A stretch of DNA of 64,000 nucleotides. Source: Kribbella italica (lineage in GTDB: Bacteria; Actinomycetota; Actinomycetes; Propionibacteriales; Kribbellaceae). A program made the translations under genes and the position numbers. Shown piece after piece: positions 17,674-26,213 of this stretch. Each line of letters starts with the position of its first letter. Within the stretch, counting starts at the first letter, position 1. Below the pieces are notes generated by a model. That model was not told where the DNA came from, searched no databases, and worked only from the letters and a program-made list of their open reading frames with translations. The stretch covers positions 2,294,001 through 2,358,000 of the forward strand of contig NZ_JACHMY010000001.1 of assembly GCF_014205135.1 (NCBI RefSeq), read 5' to 3'.

Positions 17674-18335
17674 CTCAGGGCTGCGGCGGCCGCTGCGTCG
17701 ATGTGAGCGCTGGCAGCGGCCACTGCGGCATCGGCGTCGCCGGCTGCGATGGCGTCGACCAGGCGGATGTGTTCCTCCCAGGAGTGCGGCGCGCGCTGCG
17801 CTGCGCCGACCCGGAACACCCAGTGCACGTGGTGGTACATGGCTGACGACAGCGACGCCAGCCAGCGGTTGCCACTGATGTCGATCACTGCGACGTGCAG
17901 CTCGCTGTTCAGCTCGGCGACCCGGGCGAAGTCCTCCGCGTCGGTCGCGGCGTTGGCCTCGGCCAGCAGGGCACGCAGTCTGGCGACGTCTTCCTCCGTG
18001 GCCCGCTCGGCAGCCAGTCCGGCCGCCAGCGTCTCCAGCTGCTTCCGTACGGCGAACAGATCGCGGATCGCTGTCTCGTCCAGCGTCGCGACGACGGCAC
18101 CGCGGCGCGGGAGGATCTCGACGAACCCCTCGCTCTCCACCACGCGCAGCGCCTCGCGGACCGGGTTGCGGGAGACGCCGAAGTCGTCGGCCAGCCTGTT
18201 CTCGGTCAGTCGCTCGCCCTGGGCGTAGTCGCCGTCGACGATCCGGCGCCGCAGCTCGCTCAGTACCTGCTCCCTGAGCGCGATGTGGTCCGCACCGATC
18301 GTGCGCACCTGCCCGCCCCCGTACTGCTGGTCCAC
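17670..18335 (-). CDS. GntR family regulator, FCD subgroup
   Basis: A 221-residue regulator. The start is GTG 18335 (VDQQYGGGQVRTIGAD), preceded by GGGGAG; the frame stays open further upstream without a ribosome site. The N-terminal winged helix includes ENRLADDFGVSRNPVREALR (about 40-65). The rest is a helical FCD ligand domain with metal-type His residues (ELHVAV, YHHVHW, HIRLVDAI). It is convergent with the peptide-uptake operon and shares the bases CTAG as both stop codons. A TGTATACA palindrome before that operon at 10367-10374 is a plausible target. The effector is unknown. Confidence 0.9.
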   Translation of the reverse strand: MDQQYGGGQVRTIGADHIALREQVLSELRRRIVDGDYAQGERLTENRLADDFGVSRNPVREALRVVESEGFVEILPRRGAVVATLDETAIRDLFAVRKQLETLAAGLAAERATEEDVARLRALLAEANAATDAEDFARVAELNSELHVAVIDISGNRWLASLSSAMYHHVHWVFRVGAAQRAPHSWEEHIRLVDAIAAGDADAAVAAASAHIDAAAAAALS

Positions 18336-18454
18336 CCCGGACTCCCCTCTCAGTCGGCCGTGCCGTCGCGTGGCACGATCCGCCAGCACCGTACCGGACC
18401 GCGGGCCGGAGAACCCGTTTGCCGCCTGCCGGTGCGGCTGGATACGTTGACGGC

Positions 18455-19315
18455 TTGTCCATAACGATCACGCCGTTGACCGACCCCGACTACCGGCCGT
18501 TCAGCCGCCGGCTGGTCTGGCTGGCGTCCGGCGACCACCCGGTCGGTTCGGCGTACCTGCGGCTGAACAGCAAGCCGACCCACGAGCACCTGGCCGAGCT
18601 GGAGCTTTCCGTGCACCCGGCGGACCGCCGCCAGGGCATCGGCTCGCGCCTGCTCGACGCAGCGTTGCAGGGCGCTTCTGAGAACGACGCGACCACTGTG
18701 CTGGCCGACGCGACGGTCGGGTCGGCTGGTGATCACTTCCTCGCAGCTCGTGGCTTCGCTGTCGCCCTGCAGCTCGTCTACACCCGTCTGACCCTGGCGG
18801 ACGCCAAGCCGTCCATCAGTCCGGTGGCCGGCTACCGGCTGACCTCCTGGACCGGCGTACCGCCGGAGGGCCTGATCGAGTCCTTCACCGATGCGCGTGG
18901 CGCGATGAGCGACGCTCCGGTCGGCGACATCGCGTACGGCGACGAGACCTGGGACGTGGAACGCAGCAGGCAGGCCGCCGAGGCCGTGGCGCAGCGCGGC
19001 GACCTGCTGGAGACAGTGGCAGCTCTGGACGAGTCCACCGGCGAGGTGGTCGCCTACACCGAGCTCGTCGTACCAGGCGACGGCCAGGGAGACGCCCAGC
19101 ACTACGGCACGGCCGTCGTCCCCGCCCACCGCGGCCACGGCCTGGCCCGCTGGCTCAAAGCCGAGCAGATCCGCCAGACCATCATCCGCCACCCGAAGCT
19201 GGCCGGTCTTCTCACCGACACCGCCGCCACCAACGACGCCATGCGCCGCACCAACGACTCGCTCGGCTACCGGGAGACCCACCAGCTCCACCGCTACCAG
19301 CTGCAGCTCAGCTGA
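18455..19315 (+). CDS. Two-domain GNAT N-acetyltransferase
   Basis: A 286-residue protein with two GNAT folds. The first carries HPADRRQGIGSRLLDAAL (near 55-75) as the acetyl-CoA loop. The second has VVPAHRGHGLARWLKAE (near 220-240) and ends with LGYRETHQLHRYQL. The start is TTG 18455 (MSITITPLTDPDYRPF); an in-frame TTG at 18419 is an alternative. This architecture resembles mycothiol-synthase-like and antibiotic-modifying tandem GNATs, but the substrate cannot be told. It is convergent with the methyltransferase gene at 19308-19835 and overlaps it by eight bases. Confidence 0.85.
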   Translation: MSITITPLTDPDYRPFSRRLVWLASGDHPVGSAYLRLNSKPTHEHLAELELSVHPADRRQGIGSRLLDAALQGASENDATTVLADATVGSAGDHFLAARGFAVALQLVYTRLTLADAKPSISPVAGYRLTSWTGVPPEGLIESFTDARGAMSDAPVGDIAYGDETWDVERSRQAAEAVAQRGDLLETVAALDESTGEVVAYTELVVPGDGQGDAQHYGTAVVPAHRGHGLARWLKAEQIRQTIIRHPKLAGLLTDTAATNDAMRRTNDSLGYRETHQLHRYQLQLS

Positions 19316-19835
19316 GCCCAGCCAGCCGGTACAGCACGAGCGAACCGGCCACGGCGACGTTCAGGCTGGCGCCGGTCCCGATCATCGGGATCTCCACCAC
19401 CTGGTCCAGCTGGTCGAGCGCCTCCGGCGGAATCCCTGTCTGCTCGTGCCCGAGTACGGCGATCGTCCTGCTCCGCGCGGGCGGCAGGTCCGCCAGCCGT
19501 ACGGCGTCCTCGGCCAGCTCCACGCCGAGAACAGTGGTGTCGTCACGCTGCCGCTGATCCGCCAGCCACTGCACCGGGTTGTGCCCGGTCCAGTGCACAC
19601 AGCTCCTTGTGCGCAAAGTGTTTCCTCGTGCCAGGGCGTCAGGCACCCACGGCAGTTTCGGCACCGCCAGGCACGCACCGGCGGCGTCGCAGGTCCGCAG
19701 CAACGTGCCGAGGTTGACGTTGTGCATCGGCCAGAGCGGCGCGACCAGCAGGTGGTCCCAACAGGCGTGCGAGCGGCGGCGGCGCTGGCGGCGCAGGTCC
19801 TTGCGGCTGCGGGTCCGCACCTGAGGCGCGCTCAT
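19308..19835 (-). CDS. SpoU/TrmH family RNA 2'-O-methyltransferase
   Basis: A 175-residue SPOUT enzyme. The three signature motifs are present: NLGTLLRTCDAAGA (near 41-54), VLGHEQTGIPPE (near 128-139) and IPMIGTGASLNVAVAGSLVLY at the C-terminus. These bind S-adenosylmethionine in the trefoil knot. The Arg-rich N-terminus (KDLRRQRRRR) could contact RNA. The family methylates ribose 2'-OH in tRNA or rRNA. The protein is short and lacks an extra substrate-binding domain, so the exact target is uncertain. Confidence 0.88.
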   Translation of the reverse strand: MSAPQVRTRSRKDLRRQRRRRSHACWDHLLVAPLWPMHNVNLGTLLRTCDAAGACLAVPKLPWVPDALARGNTLRTRSCVHWTGHNPVQWLADQRQRDDTTVLGVELAEDAVRLADLPPARSRTIAVLGHEQTGIPPEALDQLDQVVEIPMIGTGASLNVAVAGSLVLYRLAGLS

Positions 19836-19908
19836 CGGGCCGTGGGAGCGACCCTCCCGGAGTTCGTCATGTGAGCGGTGCTTCGCGGCGCACCGGGGCC
19901 ATCGTCCG

Positions 19909-19928
19909 CAGCGCCCCGTCGGGCGCTG
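19909..19928 (-). terminator. Hairpin after the response regulator
   Basis: CAGCGCCC at 19909-19916 and GGGCGCTG at 19921-19928 form a perfect 8-bp stem with a four-base loop. It lies 12 bases past the stop of the minus-strand response regulator gene, so it likely ends the two-component transcript. Confidence 0.55.
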
Positions 19929-19940
19929 TCGAGGTCCAGG

Positions 19941-20594
19941 TTAGGCGAGATCGGCGTCGTGGGCCAGCAGGGCGATCTGGACCCGGTTGTTGAGATCGAG
20001 CTTGGTGAGGATGCGCGTCAGATGGGTCTTGACGGTGGCGACGCCGAGGTCGAGCGCGGTGGCGATCTCGGCGTTGCTCTTGCCTTCGGCAACGGCTGCG
20101 GCGACGTCGCGTTCACGGTCGGTGAGCTTGGCCAGTGCCGAGACGGCCTCGTCGCGGCGGGGGCCGCCGTCGTCACCGGCGACGTAGTCCATCAGGTGCC
20201 GGGTGACGCCGCCGGACAGGATCGGCTCGCCCTCGGCGACCCGGACGACCGCCTCGACGATCTCGCGCGGCGCCGAGTCCTTCAGCAGGAACCCGGCCGC
20301 GCCGGCCCGCAGCGCCTGCAGCAGGTACTTCTCGGACCCGAACGTCGTCAGGATGACCACCTCCGGCGCGTCCGGCAGCCGCCGTACGGCCTCGGTCGCG
20401 GTCAGGCCGTCCATCACCGGCATCGTGATGTCCATCAGGACGACGTCCGGCCGCAGCTCGCCGACCGTGGCGATCGCCGCCCGGCCGTCCGCCGCGTCGC
20501 CGATGATCTCCAGCTCCGCCGCACCGCCGAGCATGGTCTTCAGCCCGGCACGCACCAACGGATCGTCGTCGACCAGCACCACCCGAACAGCCAT
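19941..20594 (-). CDS. NarL/LuxR-type response regulator
   Basis: A 217-residue two-component response regulator. The receiver domain has the acidic pocket VDDDP, the phospho-acceptor Asp55 in LMDITMP, Thr in LTTFG and Lys in LLKDS. The C-terminal LuxR helix-turn-helix reads LTDRERDVAAAVAEGKSNAEIATALDL within residues 145-205. ATG 20594 (MAVRVVLVDDD) is taken as the start; GTG 20600 is possible. It follows its histidine kinase gene by about 30 bases on the same strand. Confidence 0.93.
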   Translation of the reverse strand: MAVRVVLVDDDPLVRAGLKTMLGGAAELEIIGDAADGRAAIATVGELRPDVVLMDITMPVMDGLTATEAVRRLPDAPEVVILTTFGSEKYLLQALRAGAAGFLLKDSAPREIVEAVVRVAEGEPILSGGVTRHLMDYVAGDDGGPRRDEAVSALAKLTDRERDVAAAVAEGKSNAEIATALDLGVATVKTHLTRILTKLDLNNRVQIALLAHDADLA

Positions 20595-20627
20595 GCCCAC
20601 AGACTAGGCGGTTCAGTGCGTCAGTGG

Positions 20628-21848
20628 TCAGGCAGGCCAAGGCAGCCAGGCGGTCAGCTGGAACTCACCTGCCCTGACGTGGTGCTCCAGCCGCCCTCCA
20701 GCAAGCGTCGCCCGCTCAGCCAGACCCACCAGACCGACCTGCGACCCAGGCACAGCCACCCCAGGGGTCAGCCTGTTCCGCACCTCGATCGTCAGGCCGT
20801 CGCCCGGCCCACCAGTCAGCTCCACCCGCACCAGGGACCCCGGCGCATGCTTGCGCGCGTTGGTGAGGGCCTCCTGCACAATCCGGTACCCGTGCCGCCC
20901 AGTGGTTGCCGGCAGCCCGTCCGCCTCACCCGCCAGCGGCTCGAACCGGACCGTCATCCCCGCCGCCTCCGACTCCTCCACCAGCTCGGCGATCTCCCCG
21001 ATCCCCGGCTGCGGCCGCCGGCCGCCCGGATCGCTCAGCCCCGGCCCACGCAGTACGCCGACGATCTCCCGCAGGTCGTCCATGGACTCCCGCGCGGTCG
21101 CCCGGATCACGCCGGCCGTCACCGCCAGCTCGTCCGGCGGCATGTCCGGCCGGAACTCCAGCGCCCCGGCGTGCACGCTCAGCAGCGACAGCCGGTGCCC
21201 GAGCGCGTCGTGCATCTCCCGGGCGATCCGCTCCCGCTCGCGCCGCCGGCCCTGCTCGACCCGCAGTTCCTGCTCCGACTCGGCCCGCCGCGCCCGCTCC
21301 TCCATGGACAGCAGCAGCTGCCGCCTGGTCCGTACGACGATGCCCCACGCCACCAGAGCCATGCAGAACAGTGCCGTGAAGCCGGCACCGAACAGGTAGT
21401 TCTGCTCAACGCCCGCAACCTTGATGGGGTACAACCAGAACTGCACCACCGCCGACACCACCGCCAGCACCAGGGAAGCCACGCTCACCGCGGGCCGCCG
21501 GTGCACGGCAACGCTGAACAGCGCCGGGCCGCTGGCCGCTCCGACCGCCGGAACGAACACCGAGACCACCGTCAGCACCACCACCAGCTCAACCGGCCAC
21601 CGCCTCCGCAGCAGCAGGGTCAGCGCAGCGACCAGCCCCAACCAGAAGTTCAGCTGCTCCGGGACTGCCGGCAGCTTGGCGTTGGGTCCCGGTTCGCTCC
21701 CCAGCAGGCTGATCCCGGCGGCCAGGAGCACGAACAGCGTGTCGACCACCCAGTCCCGCGGCGTACGGCGGCCTTGTCCCGGCGCGGCGCGTGAGCCGGG
21801 CCTGAACAGCGCCGCCACGACTCCTGGGCGATCGAGTTCCGTCGACAT
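20628..21848 (-). CDS. Sensor histidine kinase (NarL-type, HisKA_3)
   Basis: A 406-residue membrane kinase starting at ATG 21848 after a GGGGG sequence. Residues 30-190 hold about five or six hydrophobic segments without a large extracellular domain, so the signal may be sensed in the membrane. The dimerisation and phospho-acceptor motif is ERERIAREMHDALGHRLSLL with His213. The HATPase domain shows EALTNARKHA and a GLVGLAERATLAGG glycine box. It should phosphorylate the regulator encoded directly downstream. The signal is unknown; the layout resembles DesK/LiaS-type envelope sensors. Confidence 0.92.
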   Translation of the reverse strand: MSTELDRPGVVAALFRPGSRAAPGQGRRTPRDWVVDTLFVLLAAGISLLGSEPGPNAKLPAVPEQLNFWLGLVAALTLLLRRRWPVELVVVLTVVSVFVPAVGAASGPALFSVAVHRRPAVSVASLVLAVVSAVVQFWLYPIKVAGVEQNYLFGAGFTALFCMALVAWGIVVRTRRQLLLSMEERARRAESEQELRVEQGRRRERERIAREMHDALGHRLSLLSVHAGALEFRPDMPPDELAVTAGVIRATARESMDDLREIVGVLRGPGLSDPGGRRPQPGIGEIAELVEESEAAGMTVRFEPLAGEADGLPATTGRHGYRIVQEALTNARKHAPGSLVRVELTGGPGDGLTIEVRNRLTPGVAVPGSQVGLVGLAERATLAGGRLEHHVRAGEFQLTAWLPWPA

Positions 21849-21859
21849 ACCCCCAGACG

Positions 21860-23638
21860 TTAGCTCCTCGCGGCCAGGATCTTCTGGACCGCTGCGGTGG
21901 TGATCGGGTGGTAGCCCGGCTGCGCGGTCGCGAATACTCGTGCCGCGAACTCCCGGCCGGCCTCCGACCCGCTCAGCGCCCGGTAGACCGGCAGCACCAG
22001 CTTCATCCGGCCGACCCGGGTCAGGAACGTCGCCAGCTCGTCGTACGCCGGGGTGTAGGCGCTGGCGGCAACGATCGAGTACCAGCGGCGGGCGATCTCG
22101 CCGTTCGCCGTACCGGTCAGGCTGAACTCGCGGTCGAGCTCCTGCAGCTGCTCGGCGCTCAGCACGTCCGGAGCGGCGTCCAGGAAGCGCAGCCACTCCT
22201 GCGTCGTCCAGGTCTTGCCACCGGCCGGCAGCTCACCGGTGCTCAGCCAGCTGTCGCGCAGCCGGTCCACGACCTCGAAGCGGTCCGACTGCGCCCGTGC
22301 GGCGAACTGCGGGATGCCGGGCTCGTCCAGCCAGGCCGCTACCTCGTCCGCCGTGACCACACCGGGCCGGGGCGTCAGCAGGTGCGCCTGCAGGTGCGCC
22401 ACGAAGTCCTCGGAGTTGATGCTGCGGAACGCGAACCGGTCGAAGTAGCCGCGCAGGAACGGGTCGAACACCTCGCGCCCGAACCGCTCCTCCAGCCAGG
22501 ACAGGAACCACGAGCCCTTCAGCGGGCCCAGCGACGTGGTGCCGTGGTACTCCGTGCCGTGGTTCAGCCCGGGCAGCTCCACCGCCAGCTGGGCCGGGGT
22601 GAGCGGGTCCAGCTTGAGCACGGTCGAGTGCTGCTTGATGGCGGTCTCCATGACCGCCAGCTCGGTGCCGTAGACCGCCTCGACGATCCGGTTCTCCACG
22701 TACGACGTGAAGCCCTCGTTGAGCCAGATGTCGTCCCAGCTGTCCTGGGTGACCAGGTTGCCCGACCAGCTGTGTGCCAGCTCGTGCGCGATCACGCTGA
22801 CCAGGGACTTGTCGCCGATCACCACGGTCGGCGTCGCGAAGGTCATCCGCGGGTTCTCCATGCCGCCGTACGGGAAGGAGGGCGGGAGCACGAGCACGTC
22901 GTACCGGCCCCAGCGGTACGGTCCGAACAAGGCCTCGGTGACCCGCATCATCTCCTCGGTGTCGCTGAACTCGGTCGCGGCCCGCTTGGCCATCTCCGGC
23001 TCGGCCCAGACGCCGGCCCGCTCACCGATCGGCTCGAACACCAGGTCACCGGCCGCGATCGCCAGCAGGTACGACGGGATCGGCTCCGGCATCACCACGT
23101 CGTACGAGCCGGTGCGGCGGGACTGAGTGCCGTTGTCGGCACTCATCAGCACCATCAGCTCGGGCGGCGCGGTCACGTGGGCGGCGTAGCTGAAGCGGAC
23201 GCCGGGGGTGTCCTGCACCGGGACCCAGCTGCGCGCGTGGATCGCCTGCGACTGGCTGAACATGAACGGCAGTACGCCGCCCGCGGTCATCTCCGGCTCC
23301 AGCCACTGCAGTCCGGTCGCCGTCGGCGCGGTCCGGTAGCTCACGCGGACCTGCTCGTGCCCGGCGGTGCGGATGGTGAGTGCCGAGCCCAGCTCGTCGT
23401 CCGGGAAAGCCAGGTTGTGCTCCAGCGGCTCCCAGCCGTCGGCTGTCGAGCCCTCGACCTGCAGGACGGTCAGGTCCCGGCTGTCCAGGATGAGGCGGTC
23501 GCCGGGCCCACTCCAGGCCAGCGTGTGCGTGGCGGTCCCGACCAGCACCTTGCTCGCGAAGTCGAGGTCCAGCTCCAGGTCCAGGTGGGTGGTGCGCACC
23601 AGAGCCGGTTCGGCGTAGGAGTGGCGATCGTGGGTCAC
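21860..23638 (-). CDS. M1 family zinc aminopeptidase
   Basis: A 592-residue gluzincin. The zinc motif is HELAHSWSGN (His285, Glu286, His289) with the third ligand Glu in WLNEGFTSYVENR about 19 residues on. The substrate-anchoring motif is YGGMENP near residue 259. The C-terminal helical repeat region matches the leukotriene A4 hydrolase-like branch, not the longer PepN. GTG 23638 has GGGAG five bases upstream. There is no signal peptide, so it trims N-terminal residues from peptides in the cytoplasm. It ends 12 bases before the kinase start on the same strand, so it may be co-transcribed with the two-component genes. Confidence 0.92.
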   Translation of the reverse strand: MTHDRHSYAEPALVRTTHLDLELDLDFASKVLVGTATHTLAWSGPGDRLILDSRDLTVLQVEGSTADGWEPLEHNLAFPDDELGSALTIRTAGHEQVRVSYRTAPTATGLQWLEPEMTAGGVLPFMFSQSQAIHARSWVPVQDTPGVRFSYAAHVTAPPELMVLMSADNGTQSRRTGSYDVVMPEPIPSYLLAIAAGDLVFEPIGERAGVWAEPEMAKRAATEFSDTEEMMRVTEALFGPYRWGRYDVLVLPPSFPYGGMENPRMTFATPTVVIGDKSLVSVIAHELAHSWSGNLVTQDSWDDIWLNEGFTSYVENRIVEAVYGTELAVMETAIKQHSTVLKLDPLTPAQLAVELPGLNHGTEYHGTTSLGPLKGSWFLSWLEERFGREVFDPFLRGYFDRFAFRSINSEDFVAHLQAHLLTPRPGVVTADEVAAWLDEPGIPQFAARAQSDRFEVVDRLRDSWLSTGELPAGGKTWTTQEWLRFLDAAPDVLSAEQLQELDREFSLTGTANGEIARRWYSIVAASAYTPAYDELATFLTRVGRMKLVLPVYRALSGSEAGREFAARVFATAQPGYHPITTAAVQKILAARS

Positions 23639-23674
23639 AGGGGCTCCCGAGGCTTTCAGGGGTCATTCGCCGCG

Positions 23675-23698
23675 GTCGTTCGCAGACGTCGTTCGCAG
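23675..23698 (+). repeat. Short tandem direct repeat between divergent peptidase genes
   Basis: GTCGTTCGCAG occurs at 23675-23685 and again at 23688-23698, a 13-base period. It lies between the divergent M1 and M28 peptidase genes. It may be a regulatory direct repeat or a chance slippage product. Confidence 0.35.
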
Positions 23699-23788
23699 GA
23701 CATTACCCAGCCGACAGGCCGATGACGCGGCCGATTAGAGCCAGGGGCAGCACCGTGCCAAGTTGCCCGGCAGGGGCACGATGGAGGC

Positions 23789-24796
23789 ATGCGCATCACC
23801 GTCCTGCTGACCCTGCTGGCGGCAACCGCCTGCACCAGCAGCACTGTGACGCCCGCGCCGACCACACCGCCGCCTTCCCCGCCGACCTCTGCGCCAGCGT
23901 CTCCGCCGACTTCTGTGCGGCCTTCTGCTCCTCCAGCATCTCCTGTTGTCGTCGACTCCCCCATGGCGACCGTCCGCCGCCTGGCCGGGCTCGGACCGCG
24001 AGAGGCGACCAGCACCACCTATCTGCAGGCCCTGACCTGGCTGGAGCAACGATTCGTCGCCGCGGGCTATCAAGTACGGCGGCAGAAGTTGCAGGTTCCT
24101 GCAGGTGAGTCCTGGGGAGTCCCGGTCCGCGCCGGCACGACCTGGAACCTCATCGCCACCCGTCCGGGCTTCGACGCCGCCAAGCCGCACCTGGTCGTCG
24201 GTGCTCACCTCGACACCGTCCCGCAAGCTCCTGGCGCCGAGGACAACGCCTCGGGCGTCGCCGTCCTGCTGCACACCGCCCAGACCCTGGCGCTTCGCCC
24301 GGCACCGCTCCCGACGGAGACCATGGTCCCGCGACCGACCGGTGCTGGAGCGGGAGGTGTCTCGGCCGCCCGCCTGCCGACCGTGTTCATCGCGTTCGGC
24401 GCCGAGGAGCCGCGTGGTGACGGCGACAACCGTCACCACTACGGCTCACGCGCGTACGTCGCCTCCCTGCCTGCGGCACACCGCCGGGCGGTCCGCGGCA
24501 TGGTCTCGCTCGACCGGGTCGGCGTCGGCAACGTCGTACCGGTCTGCTCGGCCACTGATGCCCAGGTGACCACCCGCAACGAACTGCTCGCCGCGGCAGC
24601 ACGCGTCGGCGTACCGACGCGTTCCTGTGTCAACAGGTCAAGCGACCACTGGTCGTTCGTCCGCGCCGGCTTGCCCGGCGCGAGGCTCGGCAGTACGCCG
24701 TACGCGGCCTATCACAGCGCCCGGGACCTGCCCAACGTCCTCAACCCTGCTCAGCTCGACCGGATGGGCAAGGTCGTCGTCAGCTGGCTCGGCTAA
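23789..24796 (+). CDS. Secreted M28 family zinc peptidase lipoprotein
   Basis: A 335-residue lipoprotein. MRITVLLTLLAATAC is a signal peptide with lipobox (Cys15), followed by a long Pro/Ser/Thr linker to about residue 55. The catalytic domain has M28 metal motifs: GAHLDTVP, EDNASGVA, GAEEPRGD and the late YHSARD. The family removes N-terminal residues from peptides outside the cell. GGAGGC precedes the ATG. It is convergent with the CapA-like gene and shares CTAA with it at the stops. Confidence 0.88.
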   Translation: MRITVLLTLLAATACTSSTVTPAPTTPPPSPPTSAPASPPTSVRPSAPPASPVVVDSPMATVRRLAGLGPREATSTTYLQALTWLEQRFVAAGYQVRRQKLQVPAGESWGVPVRAGTTWNLIATRPGFDAAKPHLVVGAHLDTVPQAPGAEDNASGVAVLLHTAQTLALRPAPLPTETMVPRPTGAGAGGVSAARLPTVFIAFGAEEPRGDGDNRHHYGSRAYVASLPAAHRRAVRGMVSLDRVGVGNVVPVCSATDAQVTTRNELLAAAARVGVPTRSCVNRSSDHWSFVRAGLPGARLGSTPYAAYHSARDLPNVLNPAQLDRMGKVVVSWLG

Positions 24797-26121
24797 CGCA
24801 GGTCCGCGAGGATCTGCTCGGCGCGAGTACCGGTGACCACCCGCGGGCTGAAGTCCGCACCGATCACGTACGGCGTCAGGCGCGCGGCCTTGAGCGTCTT
24901 GCCCCAGTAGGTCAGCTCGAGCAGCACACCCTCCTGCGTCTGCTGGGCGGAGTCCATGTCGAACACCAAGTTGCCGAGCGAGTGGACCACGGCCTTAGTG
25001 GTGCTGAACTGCGCGCTCTGCACCCAGTGCGGGTGCCCGCCGATCACCAGGTCGGCACCGGCTCTCGTCAGCGCGTCCGCGACCGTCCGCTGCGCTGGCA
25101 CCGGCTCGTGCGTGTACTGCTGACCCCAGTGCGGCAGGACCACGACGACGTCGACCTGCTTGCGCAGGGCCTGGATGCTGCTCGTCAGCGCACGCAGGTC
25201 CGACTGGTTGAGCGGCCCGGTGCGCGGCGGCATCCGCAACTCGAACGCGCCGGGTGAGTTCGCGGTCGCCCGCGGGGTCTCGCCGATCGCGTTGAACGCG
25301 AGGAACCCGAACCGTACGCCGTCCCGCGCGACCACCACGGGACGCGACGCCTCCGCGTAGTTGCTCCCGGCACCGACCGGTTGGATGCCTCCGGCCCGCA
25401 CTTGCCGGACGGTCTCGACGAGCGCACGGTCCTGGAAATCACCGGTGTGATTGTTGGCCAGCGACACGACGTCCACCCCGACGTCCTTCAACCCAGCGAC
25501 GACGCCTGGCGGAGCGGCGAACGAGTCGCCACCCTGCTGCGCGGTCCCGGCGCGGGAGAGCGTGCTCTCGAGGTTCACCACCGTCAGGTCCGCGGCCTTC
25601 AGACGCGGCCCGATCGCCCGAAGCGGTCGCGCGACATCACCGGTCCGCGCGGCCGCGGTCGCGACCCGCCGGCCCAGCATCACGTCCCCGCCGACCGTCA
25701 CGTTCACCACTTGCTCCGGCGTACGGCCTGCGGTCTTCAACGCATATCGCTCCGGCTCAGCCAGCGGATCAACACCGGCCACCGTCCACGGCCGCACCAC
25801 CGGAGACACCTTGGACGCAGGCACGACCGCCAGCGCCCCGACGTCGCGTGCGACCTGCTCAACCCTCGCCACGACCCGGAACCCACGCCAACTTTTCACC
25901 CCACCGGCGGCCACTTTGCGAGCCGTCGCCAGGTCGACGTCCTGCACGGCCCGCGTCGGATGAACCACCAGCGCCAGCGGCTCTTGGGTAACGGGAGGTG
26001 GAGTCGTGGGAGGCGGCGACGGCGTTACTGTGACCGCAGGAGTCTCACTACGACTGGGCTCCGAGCACCCCACCAGGCCAGCGGTCACAACCGCTGTCAT
26101 CACCCAAAGGCTCCAGCGCAC
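24793..26121 (-). CDS. CapA-like metallophosphatase-fold lipoprotein
   Basis: A 442-residue protein. The start is GTG 26121, with GGAG five bases before it. The signal peptide ends in the lipobox LVGC, followed by a Thr/Pro linker. The CapA (PGA_cap) domain motifs are GGDVMLGR, VVNLESTL, SLANNHTGD, VVLPHWGQQY and IGGHPHWVQ, a calcineurin-like metal centre. Relatives act in poly-gamma-glutamate capsule assembly, but many actinobacterial copies stand alone, as here, and have no proven function. An N-terminal region of about 110 residues precedes the domain. It is convergent with the M28 gene and divergent from the cyclase gene. Confidence 0.87.
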   Translation of the reverse strand: MRWSLWVMTAVVTAGLVGCSEPSRSETPAVTVTPSPPPTTPPPVTQEPLALVVHPTRAVQDVDLATARKVAAGGVKSWRGFRVVARVEQVARDVGALAVVPASKVSPVVRPWTVAGVDPLAEPERYALKTAGRTPEQVVNVTVGGDVMLGRRVATAAARTGDVARPLRAIGPRLKAADLTVVNLESTLSRAGTAQQGGDSFAAPPGVVAGLKDVGVDVVSLANNHTGDFQDRALVETVRQVRAGGIQPVGAGSNYAEASRPVVVARDGVRFGFLAFNAIGETPRATANSPGAFELRMPPRTGPLNQSDLRALTSSIQALRKQVDVVVVLPHWGQQYTHEPVPAQRTVADALTRAGADLVIGGHPHWVQSAQFSTTKAVVHSLGNLVFDMDSAQQTQEGVLLELTYWGKTLKAARLTPYVIGADFSPRVVTGTRAEQILADLR

Positions 26122-26213
26122 ACCCACTCCGCCAAGGTAACCACCCCGTCCCAACCACTCAGCTGTGCGGGGCGGTGTGCCTGTGCGACACCGGGAGCTT
26201 GCAGACTGTAGGC

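Noticed and set aside
19878-21794. Plus-strand frame of over 600 codons opposite the two-component genes
   Set aside because: Low-complexity His/Arg/Pro/Gln sequence; the minus strand encodes a clear kinase and response regulator.
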